A stretch of DNA of 64,000 nt from Durusdinium trenchii (GCA_963970005.1 CAXAMN010025717.1:142854-206853); one strand, 5' to 3'; shown: positions 43,301-56,553, numbered from the stretch's first letter. Program-made: numbers and translations. Notes: a model not told the origin generated them from the sequence alone.

Positions 43301-45025
43301 ATTAATGAATGAGGGCGGATCCAAATTTCTTCGAATATCAAATCAAAATCCCTCGTATTCTATCTTCTTCAATGTACATGGTTGGTTGTTGGCTCTTTCG
43401 CCAGCAAACAGCACTTTGGCTGCAAATGTTCAAAGGCAAACCTTCTTCTAATCTCAATTCGATCGCACCCACCTCCAGGTGTTGGAAAGTGCCAGCCTAT
43501 GGCTTCAGTCACCCACAACTCAAAGAGCTCTTGCTTTCGGGCGCACCGCATACTTGCCCAAGGTTTCCTTGTTTGGACAAACGAAACATGCCATTTCGGT
43601 AGGGTGTTAAGGAAATCTGCTAAAAATACAAGGCCAGATCACCTCAGGGAAGCGAGAAAACTCAATAAAGTCTGAAATTCAAATACATGAACATCAAATA
43701 CCATGGGATTCCAGAGGCTGGTCCTTGAATGAAGAATAAACGAAAAATCATCCCCATGGCCCATGGCAAACTTTGTGTTGCTTGTCTTCTTTCCCACGCA
43801 ACGAACTTTGGCACAAAAGCATATAAAAGGAACATCTGTACTTGCTCGGCACGATGGATTGTTCCAACAAAGCAACTCCTCGGTAGTTGATGGATTCAAG
43901 AAGGATCTGCTGCTTCGTGATGGATATGTCGAAGAAGCCTCAGATCCATATCCCGGCCAATCGAAGAAGCTTTGTTTCTACCAAACCCTCGAGGTCCCGC
44001 ACTAGCTCACAGCCAGGTCACTGCCCGAAACAACAAACACATGTGTTCTGCGGAGTTTCGGGTGGCCGGCTTGACTTGGCCCTGGAAACTCTACAAGACT
44101 GGCGATGTCCTTCTAAGCTGCAGCATTTGAATACAAGTGCTGTGTGCAACAAAAGAAGAGGGGATGCGAAGGTGTATAAAGAAACATCAAACATCTTCAG
44201 GGCACGCTGCGCAGCCGACGCCTGTTGTGGGATTGCATGTGACTTGGTGCCCCGAAGATATTCGACTTGCAGGAGACCAAGTCACCAGAGCAAGTACATG
44301 TAGGCTTCAAATGGAAATGGACCAAAGTTGACCTCTCTCCAACCGCTCGAAACAGTGACAAATGCATGAAACCTCTTTTTCTTAAACAGCTTAAGTAAGT
44401 TCCACACCAGCGGATCCCCCCGATGATCAGCACCCAGTGGCCATACTGGTTACTCTTCGGATGAGATGGATCTGCCTCTGAGGTGATCCCACCTCCACCA
44501 CCGGTGATGAAGCAGGTGAGGCCTGCACAGCCACCCCAGCCACCCCAGGTGGGCGTCGAATGGATGGTGGAGCTTCATGGGCGTCGTGAAAGAGGTGGAT
44601 TTCGGAGATCATCTGTGTGTGATGTTAACATGGGATCGTTTAGACATGGACTGTTTGAACTGTTTGGACCCGTTTGAAGCCGCTCAAACTCCAATGTCCA
44701 CAGGGAATGTCGCACTTTTCCTCAACCAATCGGTTCTTTCTCAGACCAATTTGACAGTCTCAGTAACAGTGGTCAGCTTGATCTGAACTGATCTACGAAT
44801 GAGCCGAATCATGCTTCTCGCGGCCGGCCTCCCAACATTCCAGACTCGTGATAGACTTGCTGGTCATGGGTATGTCCTGCAAGCAGGCTCACACATTGTC
44901 TTCTCTCACTTTCAGTTACAGTGGATTCAGAGTAGATGGTACAATCCCCAAGCTCTGTGGTTTATATATATATATACATATACCAATATAGAAGACATCT
45001 TGGGATCAATGCCATCTACTTCTGA
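43301..45025. other. Host-like DNA after the AT island, nothing recognised
   Basis: Composition returns abruptly to that of the first 31 kb. Short frames only, none with a domain or splice context I can defend. Confidence 0.45.
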
Positions 45026-45433
45026 CACGTAGTTTCTCCTGATTCCAGCAATGTGTTGGCTCAAAGGATCCAAGAGTATCAGTCAATGGCATCCACTGCA
45101 TGGTCCGGACCATGCCGTGATGCACAGCAGAAGGATTCGAAGGAAGCAATGCAGTCCGACGCAGCAACAGTTCAACAATAGATCTACTCATAACCATCTG
45201 CTTTTGGGATGCAATCTTCGCACAACAAGTCCTCATGTTTGACCTCCGCTGGCAAGCTGGGAATGCCAGGCTGTTACTTGCCCGGTGCCCAGTCCTGTGA
45301 TCAGCAAATCCAAACCATACTTCTGATGCAGCTCCTTGTACCATTGAGCCTCGGCACAAACAGCAAAGGCTTCCTCCGCTTCCTCTCTGTGCATCATTGC
45401 GCATCGAGTTGGCCACAACGGCATGATGGCCAC
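45026..45433 (-). CDS. Candidate two-exon 3' part of a minus-strand gene
   Basis: The segment at about 45288-45433 reads HREEAEEAFAVCAEAQWYKE then LHQKYGLDLLITGLGTGQ and ends at CAA|GTAACA, a usable donor. The segment at about 45026-45235 reads IASQKQMVMSRSIVELLLRR and continues to a stop, with an acceptor TGCGAAG. Both have coding-like composition, and together could be the last two exons of a gene. No family recognised. Confidence 0.3.
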
Positions 45434-48400
45434 TACCGAGCGAGCACTTTAAGAGACACGGCGCTGTGAGGGGCAACTGGAAGTTTCATTGGCTCTCTTC
45501 CTTCCTCCCCCAAAAATGAAATAACACATCAACTCTGATCCAGAACCAGGAGATTTTAAGTGAGTCGGTTCAATCTGCCACTGTTCACAATTAATTTATA
45601 CATATTTACAGTATACCATTTCAGATCCCCCACAATTTTCTGGGTGTAATGTTTGATTGATTTGAAAGAACACCTGGTGGCCGCGCAGCTGGAACCATTC
45701 ACCATCATTCATCTCTAAGAAAAAAGACACAAATTCTCATCGCCTCGTGTCCACAGTTGAAATGCGTGGCCACGATCTGCCAATTGGCCTCAAGTGTTCA
45801 GCCATGTTCGGCAGCTATGATAGCTGTCTTGCTAGTAGGGGGAGGTCATGGCTAGTAGCTCGGAGGCGCCCATTGCTTCTAGGTCGGAGGCCATCGCTAT
45901 TAGTAACTCAAGAGAAGAATGTGTCTTTAGTTCAGTCTCTTCCAAGTCTTATGATAAGTCGAAAATGGCAGCTATGAGAGCATCAGAAACGGTCCTCCAA
46001 AAGAGCCGTTGCTCTTCAGGTGATTTGTTGGACGGCCAAACTGGTCTGCCACACCCACTGGTCTACGGCCCAGGTTCAGTGACAGAGTGTTCACTTGAAA
46101 GTCTGTTTCGATGCTTTGAAGTGAGCCAAGTTGCAGCCAAGTTGCATTAGACTCAGTGAGTTTCTGCTGAACCCATTTCTTCTGTTCTCTCCAGAGTGAC
46201 CACATCCAGCTAAAGCAATCCTGGTATGCGAGCAGCGTGTGTGGGTACCGAATGCACTGGCAATCTTTCAATTGGAAAGCCTAGGGAGATTCCATCAAAG
46301 AAGGCTTTTGGATGCTTTTGGATCTCGGGAGTTGAGGCTCCAATCTACTAGCAATGGCCACCAACCTAAGAGCGATGGCCTCCAACCTAATGAGGCTCGG
46401 CCTTAGATCTTGTGGTCTGAGTGTTTGCCACGGTCTTTCTGACTGAATAGCAAAAAGGCATCTCCTGCTGGAGCCTTAGGCCTGTTGCAGGCGCCATTGT
46501 ATACACCAAACAGGAACAGTCTCCTGGTATTTGACACATCACATCGCAGTCATGCGGTCTTTGCATCCAAGTCTGAAAAGCATCCCTTGGCTCATTCAGA
46601 AACCAGCCAGCCTTGAGATTTGCTGGACCACCAGTTGCATCGCAACGAGCATTGGTGGGGTTGTGCAGCTGTCCTCAGCAACCACTTCTCTCAGAAGTAG
46701 AATTGCGGACCCCAGAAATTCATTCCGGAGCTGCTTTCAGGAAAGTATATATCGCCTGCTAAGTTCTGACTTGTTCAAACTAACCGTTCGCGTAATGTTT
46801 GCCCCTAACAACAAGCTGATTGCCAAGATCAATGTTGCAGTGATTGGTCTACATCATCCTCATTGGCCTCTAAACGTTTAGGGGCCGTCCTCCGACGAAA
46901 CGACCGTCCATTCACTAGAATGTTGCCATCAAAAGTGCCGTTGACGGACCACTCATCAAGTTGCTTCAAAAACCAAGCCGTGGTATTAATCATGTTCTCA
47001 CTCATCAACACTTCTTGGGGGGCCACTACAGCAGAGTGTCCAGGAAAACCCCAGTATTTTTACTCAGGGAATCCAGCATTTGTCCTTTTATTCTTTTGAC
47101 CTGTCCGATTTCCTCAATTGGGGGAAATCCCCCACAAACCATCACGAACCCCTTGATGATGAGGTCAATGAGGTATCTTGACACAAATGACCGGTCCCAT
47201 CTGAAGACCTTTTACAAGCAAAACCTCCACCGTGTCAACCGTGTCGTGGTTGGCCCATGTAGAGCATGAAATGCCCATGTAGGCCCGAGCTCGAAGACGG
47301 GAAACTCACGAGCAAACTCTTCTTCTCTTCACCATCCTTTACCCAGCGATGTGACAAACGTGCCAAGGATTTTTTGGGGTGGCGGTGGCAACCAACCTCT
47401 CCCATGCGACAACCGTCGTGCGAGTGGGGGTCGACCGGGTCAGAGTCTTCTCAATTGCCATACTTTGTTCCCATGAAGCGTTCAAGTCACCGCAAATGTT
47501 GTGCTCAGGATCCGCATGCATGGGCTTCACCTGCAAGGTTGGGAGGATCAACCAGGTTCAACAGTGCAAAAACAAAGAGACACGATCTTTGCCAGGACCA
47601 CTGGATTTGTTGTAAATTACAAAACGGTTTGTTGCATTTCTAACTGTGACACAAGCTGATTTGAGCATGGCCCCTGAATAAAACACACCACACACCGGAT
47701 GTCTACCAATGTGTTGCGCGTCAAGATTTGAGACCAGGGTACGGGTCTCCCTTTTCTCTTATCCAGAGTGCAGACAAGCCCCAGAAAACCCAACCCCAAG
47801 GGCATGAATTCCCCCAACGGACCCTTGCCAGCGAGAGGGTCATCTTTTGACGTGGCTCGGAACCCATACTAGGCCTCCAAGAGGCCCCAGTGCACCTGGG
47901 TCTCACTTGACAGCCTGCATCTCAACCGAGCTCCGCCTGTTGCACCAAGTGGCATCCATGGCGTTGCTGTCGATCATGAAGATCTCGGCACTGAAATCCT
48001 GAAGGATTCGGATAGTTTCACTGTGCGTTTTCCGAAACCGTTTGTGGAGGGCCCTCCATGACAAAGACACACCCTGCCTGGCCTTGAAAATGATGTCTTC
48101 TACGAACAAGTGGTGTTAGGGCTTCGGGGACGATCTTTGTCTGTTGGGAGTGTTGAATTTACTTCAGTCAATCCTTGACACCAGCAAAGGTATACTTCGC
48201 AGAGGAATTCTCAAGTACTTGTGTTCAATCTTTCAGCTAGACACCCACCGCGAAACGTTCTTCAGCACCAGTACAGCTGCTCGAAAACCAAGAAAAACGT
48301 TCAAAAACTATGTCCTGTCACCATCCCTTAATACAGTAGCACTGCTGAGTCTACGTCCGCTCGGTGAACTGCGAACCCTGAAACTGTCTGGTCGGTTCCG

Positions 48401-50200
48401 TCGACCAAGGTGCCAAGTCCGGATACTCCACCCGCTGCATCCAGTAGAGCGCCGGCAGTCTCCAGCGATCAGATGCCCAGGTATACGCGATCCTCGATGT
48501 AAGAATATTCGAGTGAAGCGAGCGGTCAAGTGCTGAAAGAAAAAGGGAATCTTGAGAAAGTGTTGGATGTTCTAAATGGATTTGATCCTTTGTTCGATGA
48601 GACAAACCAGCCGTTGTGGCTTTTAATGACTCTTGGGCAAAATCACTGTGGGACGGTCGGATGTGGGGAAGCGTGGCCAAACAAGAGCAGCTTCCCAAAA
48701 GCACCAGAAAGCTGAAACATGCAGTTCCAGAAAGACGAAAAGAAAGGCCCAGAATGATTGTTCTACTCCACCAGGCAGCGGCAGCGGGGTGTAGACCAAT
48801 TGCCTTGGTGTCCACCTCTGCTGGGTGCCTCTCTCTGCCCCTGCCTCTCTCGAGTCCGACTCACGTAGCCGAGAGAAAAGAAAGAGGCTGCCAAGGTTCT
48901 GTTGGTCCCAAGCCTCACGTGAGAACAAGATGTTCCAACAAAAACAATGACAAACAAACCATGACTAAGTAGCTGCTGTAGCTCTGAAGGTTCATCCACC
49001 TTAGTGATCTACTGTTGGGGTTCAAAGCTCCGAAAAGGAGATTGAAACCAGACCGAGGAGTTGTTTCCGCTTCGAAGCAGTCGCAACTGAACAATCTCAC
49101 GCCTTGTTGAACTGGTAGCCACCCCAATCATGGTTTCCCAGCCTCAAGCTGCGCTTCGATGAGCACCGCCATCTTTCAGTTGATGGGGGGAATTCTCCTC
49201 AAATGCCTCCAGAACACCAGCTATGCAAACCAGCATGTTCCGGAGCCCATGTATTTTCACCCGGCGTTTTTCTTCCCTGGGTGTGTCCCTCAAGCTCCAG
49301 CAAGAAGGTACATCTGTACCAACTGCAACCATAGGATTAGATATGGCCTTAGATATGTCCACCACTTGAAGAGACATCACTCTTGTGATCCCGTCGATCC
49401 AACTGGTGACCTACGGCGACCGGCTAGCATTGGGCAAGAATCTGATCGACAAAACTTACTTTGATCTACACTTAACTTAGACTATACTATACATGACTAT
49501 ACATATATATATATAACAAAGGACCTGGCAAAGGATGAGCGTGTTGTATCCCCGGAATTCACAGGGTTTTCCGTGTGATCTCAAACAGGGTGACATGGAT
49601 TCACCCACTTCAAAAACGAACTTAGGTGACTGCTTAACTTTCAAAGTCCCTGAACCTGATCTATCTGGGAAACAAACCAGTCCAGTTGCCTCACTCTCGC
49701 TCAGCCAGCCGACACACTCAACCAGGGCTTTCCATCTAAGCCAGGTCCACCGTAGATCTTCTCGAAGATCTCCTCAGCGGCCCATGTGGGCAGAGCACTG
49801 CTTATTCAGCATCCGCTGCAGTCAGATGCTTCAGCCACTCACAGAAGGCCCACGGCCAAACCATCCCAAACCCATGCACTACCAACAAAGGCCGGGAGAC
49901 AGTAAACTGCTGCTGCGTGACAGCGCTAATCTGATTCATGGGAGTGCCGCACCTCGAAAGGAGCAGGCAATGACTTTATGTTGAAAAACAACTGCAGATC
50001 GAAGTGGCGAAATGGGGGTGAATGAGCAGATCGCATGAATTTGGGTGCAGGAAGACTCCAATTTGAGGGCTTGACTAAAGGTGAATCCGCAGCCCAAGAC
50101 AAGGTCAATCCGCAAAAGTCACCAGGTGGGTCCAAGGCGGGTCAACTGGCTCCTTCTTAACCATGCTTTCACCCCCTAAAGAAAAACGTCCAAGGGTCTC
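45434..50200 (-). other. Minus-strand region with scattered protein-like segments
   Basis: Several minus-strand frames look coding-like but do not connect: 45972-46271 (SLWREQKKWVQQKLTESNAT), 46829-47026 (VLMSENMINTTAWFLKQLDE), 47339-47551 (HNICGDLNASWEQSMAIEKT) and 47903-48109 (FVEDIIFKARQGVSLSWRAL). They could be exons of a long gene or remains of a retroelement. Stops and frame changes between them favour decay. Confidence 0.3.
45816..45910. repeat. CTAGTAG-family satellite
   Basis: CTTGCTAGTAGGGGGAGGTC, GCTAGTAGCTCGGAGGCGCC, TCTAGGTCGGAGGCCATCGC and TATTAGTAACTC follow in series. It shares the GGAGGCCATCGCTA element with 26561-26602. Confidence 0.65.
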
Positions 50201-51088
50201 CACAACAGTGCCCGGTTCACAACATCGTCTCTCCTCCAAGTACTGCCAGGAAGCTCGGTGTTGATTCCTCAGGGGTCAAGTCGGTGTTGTGCAAAAGCCG
50301 TGCTGAACCACTTGAGCCACTTGAAGTTCTCGACTTAGATCTTTTAACCCCTGGTCTCCACAGACTCCATATGGCCGTGGGTCAAAACTGGGGGACCCTG
50401 TTTGACCACCGAACATGAACAGACTAGACTACTATCACCCCTTAAATTCCCCAGCAGTCTGCTGGCAAGGTCGCAATTTGAAGCAAGTCCGAGTGCCAGA
50501 ACCAAGCTGGAGTATGGGAAGCAAGAAACTGCAACTGACTGTTGCAAGACCCACTGCACTACTGGTCACAACATTCACGCATGGAACATGAACCCTTTAT
50601 GCGGAACGTGGGGAAGGATAGTTGCCACGGTCCGTGCTAGTAGAATGAGGGGTCTACTAGATTTGATGATTGACAGAAGCCTTCATTCCGCCACTCGACC
50701 CTCTGAAAGAGAAACCTTCTGAAAGGGTCAATTGCTTGTGCAAGTGTCTCCTATGTTCAAAGTTGTTCACATTGTCTGTTTGCTATTTGCATGTTTCCCA
50801 GTACATGTTCGCTGGCTCTTGTGTTTCTATGAGAAAGCCAAGCCAACCCAAGCCCATGACACATCCCAAGCCCATGACACAACCACAAGGCGACACCATC
50901 CACATGAAACAATGCATGAGAACCGAATAAACGAATAGGAAAAAAACACGTGCTAGTCATTTACTTGGTCAAGACGGTCGGCCCCGTGACGCTGCAAAAG
51001 GGACGAATCTGAAACGACCCATTCCCGTCGAGGCTGGCAGACATCAGGTATAATTATGGATATATGGGTGTGTCTATGTGTGTGTATA
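50201..51088. other. Non-coding stretch, small CTAGTAG relic
   Basis: No supportable gene. GTGCTAGTAGAATG...GTCTACTAG at 50635-50662 belongs to the CTAGTAG family. CCAAGCCCATGACACA is tandemly repeated near 50850-50882. Confidence 0.45.
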
Positions 51089-51201
51089 TGGGTGTATAGA
51101 TTATAATAGGGAGACCTCCCAACTTCCATGGGTTTTGCTCTAATTCCCGAACCTTCCGGGGGGTCGGAACGCCTGCGGTTCGGTCTCTAGTTTGATACAC
51201 G
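51089..51201. mobile_element. MITE-like hairpin, family A, copy 2
   Basis: The left end GGGTGTATAGATTATAATAG plus GGAGACC and the right end GGTCTCTAGTTTGATACACGG minus one base are inverse and share the family A termini. About 113 bp, no coding capacity. Confidence 0.6.
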
Positions 51202-51276
51202 GTTTATACCATACACCGCCTCGAAATCTGTTTGGCTGTGTATTACTATCTCCGCCCACACTGGCCTCCCCAATAG

Positions 51277-51353
51277 AAGTTGTCTCCGACGTTCACGATG
51301 AAGTCGGGTTGGCTCTGCGCAGCCTGAAAAAGCTGGAGCTCAGTGAGCAGCAA
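51277..51353 (+). CDS. Candidate internal exon
   Basis: Acceptor TCCCCAATAG|AAG and donor GCAGCAA|GTGTGG bound 77 bp. The frame reads VVSDVHDEVGLALRSLKKLE then LSEQQ, a helical and charged segment. It lies 75 bp downstream of a family A hairpin, so that element would be in the upstream intron. Confidence 0.4.
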
Positions 51354-53176
51354 GTGTGGTTTGGAACTGGCAACTTAAAATGTTTCATACAACCACACCC
51401 TCACCCAGCTACTTCATCTGCAACAACCAGCCAATCTTATGTGTGAATTCGGTCCTCAAACTGATACAAGTACTAAAATTACTACAGTAAAGTGCTTGAA
51501 CATGAAAAAAGCCAGGATGGGCTTCAGGATGGCCCATTTGAGGAACTCTAAACGAAATCAAATCTCCTGAGTAGGAAAGCCACTATGGCAGTTGTCTGAT
51601 TTTCTAGGCTCACCTCCCAAGCAACACCAGACTCACTGTATAAAGATTCTGACCATGGTGACCTTTATCAACCACCTTTTACTCTGGGTTCTCACGGCTC
51701 TGGGTTCACGCCAATGTCCCGGCGTTCAACCACGACTGTCAGCTGATATGCTCACTGTCCCAGGGGCACGTTTCTTCATCTGGGTGGCCACCAAGACTTG
51801 TGCTTGCCTCGCGGTCTCAGAACGTGGTCTCAGGCCGCTGCTCGAATGACGAAACTGGGACGGCTAGGCGCGGCACTTCGGCGGGGAGCGATGGCGACTG
51901 CACAATTCTGCGAAGTGCCGCGAGGGGGCAACGCATCGGATGGTATGTCAAAAAAGTGTGTCTTTTGATTGTTTAACATATTTCTTGTACTTTTTATTTG
52001 ATCCATGGTTCCTTGTGCAGGGTCATGCAGAACCTGCAGAGCCATGCAGAGCCCTGTCTTTGAAGACACCACCAAAACAACTGCTTGTCACAATGGATTC
52101 CATGGCTACGATGTCTCACACCGTCACACAACAAGCTCCTCCCTCCCCTCAGCCCCGTGGCAAAAACCCCTTGCCTGTCCACCTGCGGGTCGTAGTGACA
52201 ACTTTGCTCGCAAGTATCTCCTGGAAATTGCGATCATCGGAACTGCAGGCATCTGAAGGGTCTTTTTACTGAGCCGGAGGAACATCAACATGATCAGGAT
52301 GAGGCGCTCGGGGGTCGCCCGGCCAGGAGGCCAGGAGTCTGGAGTGCCAATTCCCCCCAAGTTCATCGTTCATTCTGGCAGACCACCCACATCATCCCAC
52401 ATCTCACATGGTCCACCTGCGAAGCACGCAATCATCTTGTCGGTCTTGCACGGACCTCTCCACCTGGTCACTCGGTTGCCCGGTCCAGCACGAAGACGGC
52501 CGTTCTCGCGTGGCAAACGGGGCGAAGACCGGTTTCTTTTGGGGGCTGGTTGAAACAGCCATGATCTGCCATCGCTCCGCAATGTTTCCCAGTTCATGTC
52601 ATTTCTATGTTTCTTTCAGACACTTGGATCTGTTGAGTGGAATGCACAGTTGCAAGGATTCTGGCGCACACAGGTGCCTGAAGAAGCATACCAGCACTAA
52701 TGGACGAGTAACAGCTGAGTTGGAAGCTCCCCACTGCGGAAATTGACCATTCCCAAGCAGAAAAATAAAACAAATAAGAAACAATTCCGGCGCCACGCCT
52801 GGCCATGGTATGAGGCCCTGGAGTCTGGCCACTACGATATTGGATCATGGGCCTGAGGCAATGACCAATCGCTTCCGGAAAAAAGAAAACACCGTGGTAT
52901 TTGAGGAAGCGAAGCGAGCGAAGAACACATGTGGATGGAACAGTATACACATGTTACATGTTTGTTGTCTGGGTTGGTGGATAAACGAAAGTTACTGTGA
53001 CTTCAACTAGCCCTCCGTCTTCTTCAGTCTTCCTTACAGACCTATGACCTACCCTCATCAAAGCCAACATCAGCCTTCTTTGGCGACCTTGGCATGCAAG
53101 TTTCCCTTACAAAGCCAACGTTTGAAATCATCCGCGTCCTATCCCAAAGTACTTGCTCTCACATAGGAAAGACTTG
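51354..53176. other. Non-coding stretch, nothing recognised
   Basis: Only chance-length frames. No repeat or splice-bounded exon that I can defend. Confidence 0.4.
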
Positions 53177-53277
53177 GATGTGTATTCAAATAGGGAGACC
53201 TCCGAAAGAACCCCTGGAAGAAGGTAAATGGACCAAAACCCATAGATTGGGGCTCTCCCTATTGAAATACACACCCA
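53177..53277. mobile_element. MITE-like hairpin, family A, copy 3
   Basis: The left end GATGTGTATTCAAATAGGGA plus GACC pairs with the right end GGCTCTCCCTATTGAAATAC plus ACACCC. It is the clearest of the three family A copies: about 100 bp, inverted ends of about 25 bp, unrelated centre. Confidence 0.75.
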
Positions 53278-55171
53278 CATGGATATGGCAGTGTGTTGGG
53301 TGTGTTTGCTCTGAAACAAAATACACACCGAAACACCGGTGGCGCTGATCGCGCGGTGTCCGTCGTCCGCGCAAGCCAAGCGCGGCCAAGGGTCGCATAG
53401 CCCGTGCCGAGCAAACCACCCCAGTCGCCCAGAGCAAAGAAATGCATGCTCCTTTTTCCTGTCGTCACAGGTTGACATCAACTTCTGCGGCTCTATCATG
53501 GCTTCGTGTCTACCAAGACACAGTGGAGTTCACTAGTTTATTAAACAGTTTGCCTTCAAAATCATCTTGGAAAATAAGAAGGATGAGAAGGTAACTCGGG
53601 TTGGAAAGGGGAGACTCAGTGAACAAACACCCCAAAATGTGTGGCAAATCTCAAATCTCCTGGCAGTTTGAGCACCTCCCAAGCACCACCATTGTAGGTA
53701 TCCACCTGCCACAGGGATGCACACCATCGACGGGCCTTTCCAGAGGCTACTGGAGATTGTAATAAATTACCAAGTTATAATGACATGCATTGTTGCATTT
53801 CCATAGATGTTGTTGACTGCAACATGACGGGACTTGGGGGACAGCAACAATGGCCGAAGCCTGAGAACTGAGCCTGTCACCAGCTGCAGCGCAAAAAAAA
53901 CGGACAAGGGTGTTAAAGCTTTTGGACTAATACCAAACTTCACTCTTCAAACCTTGTTGAGAGGTTTCATTGGTTAAGTCCTGAGTATCACATGCTGCTG
54001 GGGTTGGAACCTCAAACTAACCATTGAACCCACAAACGCCATCTGGGCACTATTCTGGGTTTGTCTGAGAATCAAAACCGCAGCTGGATTACACTTGCTA
54101 GATTGTGGGATGTTCTCATCTGCCGAAACCCCAGCTGGCAGACCTCCGTGTTTGAACCAACCAACTCAAACGTAACACATACCTCCAGGCAACAACGGAA
54201 CCATCCAACTCAATGGTCATCCCCAAGAGTGCAGTTTCCTCTCAAACTCCTGGTGATCTGCCACAAGGTGCTCTGCCTCAGAGTGTTCTTGAAGTTCCCT
54301 CACTTCTACTAAGGGAGTCTCCACCTTGGCCAGTAGTTAGCCCGCCCGCCCCCTCATCATCTGCTTTGCCCTCGGTCGCCTTGGCCGGTGGATCTAAGCC
54401 ACCCCGGCGTGTGAGTCGCAGCTGCGACATGGGTGCGGTGCCTGGGAACCGAGCCACCGAGCGGTGAGCTGACGCAAGCGACGCGCGGTTTCGGGGCGGT
54501 TTCGGTGAGCAGCGAGCGTTTTCACCACGGGGTTTTCACCGAAAACGGCCGGTTTTTCGATGTTCACTCGTCTTGCTCTTGCAGAACATCGGAGGAATCC
54601 AAAACAGCTAGCACCTAGGTGGCCAGCTCACAGACAACGAATCAAGGTGGCCAGCGTTCGCACGCAAAGAATCAAGGAGGCTAGATTCAGGCTAGATGGT
54701 GTCAGCGAGACTCCCTCTATGCCCGCCTGTAGGTTCAACTTGAAGCACTTGGTGATTCAAATGGTGTGGGTCTTCGTTTAGGTTGGCTCACTTGCATTGA
54801 ACATTCAGCAAGAACCAAGACGTTCTGCAAAAGCGCGTTGCTGTGTTCTGTACTCGCCCGGTGGCAACAGAAGTGTTCCATGTCCCCTAAGGTTTCCTTG
54901 ACAGTAGCGCTTCCTGCTTGCGAAAAAGCTCCGCATAGGAGACATGGGTCACAGAATAGACTCCGCTCTTGGCCCACAAAGAACATATCCACATATTTAA
55001 TGCATGCAGCAACCACTAAGGACACTAGTAGTAGCTCCTGGCATCGCTACTAGGAACAAAGGGCATCGCTACGAACGGAGCAATAGATCATGAATCTTCC
55101 CTCTGTTTCCATGCGCAGACTCATCCCTTTCCCCCTTCTGATGAGTGAAAGCCGAGCAACTCTGCGGCACA
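53278..55171. other. Non-coding stretch with one satellite
   Basis: No supportable gene. At 55018-55078 there is a CTAGTAG-family cluster (ACACTAGTAGTAGCTCC, GGCATCGCTACTAGG, GGCATCGCTACG). Confidence 0.45.
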
Positions 55172-55258
55172 TATTGTGGCGCATATTGTGGCGCCTGCGG
55201 TGCGCTATACTGCGGCTGCACAGGGGGAATGTATCCTGGCGGCGGCACTTGTCGCGGG
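55172..55258 (-). CDS. Candidate exon, Pro/Gln/Tyr-rich
   Basis: The minus-strand frame reads VPPPGYIPPVQPQYSAPQAP followed by QYAPQYVPQ, a low-complexity segment of the kind found in annexin- or scramblase-like tails and many RNA-binding proteins. Clean splice sites are not obvious: a stop lies just upstream and no good acceptor was found, so it may be a fragment. Confidence 0.3.
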
Positions 55259-55646
55259 CCAATCGATCATCGAAAACCAGAATGCCGGGTCAAACACCAA
55301 CCTCTGTTCCTCGTGGCTACATGACCCACCAAGTCACTTGATGTGGGTCCAACTCTCTCGCGTAAAAGGGAGCACGGTGCACGGTGCACTTGAACATTGT
55401 CCATACTCTGCTTCAGTCCGAGCAACAAACAATGATAAGGATCAAACAAAGAAATTGTTTTAGGGGATGAAAATAAGGATCGATAAGGATTTTAAAAAGG
55501 CCAGACCGGCAGACTAAGGGAGCCAGGGAATGGGGGGTCGACTCACCCGAAGAAGGACCATTCAGAAGGACCGGGGACCGGAGGCAACCAGGGCCACCAG
55601 GGGACCAAGGATCAGGGGACCGAACATTTGTTTGATACTTGTCATG

Positions 55647-55752
55647 GTCATACTGATTACCCATCATCTTGTTCGGTACCCTGATCCTTTGGTCCACTTT
55701 GGTCCCCCACTTTCGTTTTGATGCGAAGTCATACTGATTACCCATCATCTTA
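55647..55752 (+). repeat. 23-bp direct repeat pair
   Basis: The 23-bp sequence beginning TCATACTGATTACCCATCAT occurs at 55647 and again at 55730, with 60 bp between the copies. No associated gene is visible. Confidence 0.8.
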
Positions 55753-56372
55753 CTGATGCTTGCCTATCCGGGCCTATCCCCCGTGAACAAAGTGCTTGAG
55801 GCGTACCTTGCAAATGGACAAGGTCCAACAAAGTCTGTGCTGAAGTGCTGGCAAAAATACACATCCAACAGGGGAACATATGTTATGTCTGGTGCACGAT
55901 GTAGTGATCGGTGAGATGTCCTACCGGATTTATGGGCAGGGTTCTTCCCTTAGGAATGAATATCCTACCACCTTCGCTGATCCCCACGCGCCACTGGTTG
56001 CTTCCCCCAGTCCAGCGCTTGGACTCGCCACAGGCGCGGTGGGCTGTATGCAGTAGGGTGACCAAGGATACATCTGGCAGAAGCCCGATGGGGTACCTTG
56101 GCTCGATCGAGTGGGGCGGTGCACCACCGCAGTTGCTGCGGCGACCTGCACAGCCTACCTGACACCACCTGCGCAGATAATTCTATTCAACGGAATTCTA
56201 TTTTATTCAACAGCTCTGATTTCAGTATGTTTTTGTTTTTCCATAGTGAGGACCAACGTGCATCCAGGATGCTGCCACCTATTTTCTCTGAACTCATGTT
56301 CCTTAAAAATCAAACTTGGAGAAGACCAGTGGTCATGATCCATGTATAATTAGACAGTCAACATGAAACACA
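55753..56372. other. Non-coding stretch, nothing recognised
   Basis: No gene, repeat family or splice-bounded exon was found here. Confidence 0.4.
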
Positions 56373-56424
56373 AGAGAGAGAGAGAGAGAGCGCGCGCGAG
56401 AGAGAGAGAGAGCGAGCGAGCGTC
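56373..56424 (+). repeat. (GA)n/(GC) microsatellite
   Basis: GA runs interrupted by CGCGCGCG and GCGAGCGAGCG. Confidence 0.9.
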
Positions 56425-56553
56425 CTCCAACCTACGCCCCGCATCCCGGAAGTTCGTGTCAAATAGGTCATGGACCAAGGATCTTCCTTCACTTTCCCCC
56501 CAGACGAGTCGTCAAAAGACATTTGTTCCCGCAGACGAGTCGTCAAGGAGCCG

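Noticed and set aside
47339-47551. LINE-type endonuclease from the ICGDLNAS motif
   Set aside because: Only one short motif agrees; the other conserved endonuclease blocks are not visible in the neighbourhood.
49297-49380. C2H2 zinc finger (CTNC...HHLKRH) on the plus strand
   Set aside because: Cys/His spacing fits, but the conserved hydrophobic positions do not, there is a single copy, and no supporting gene.
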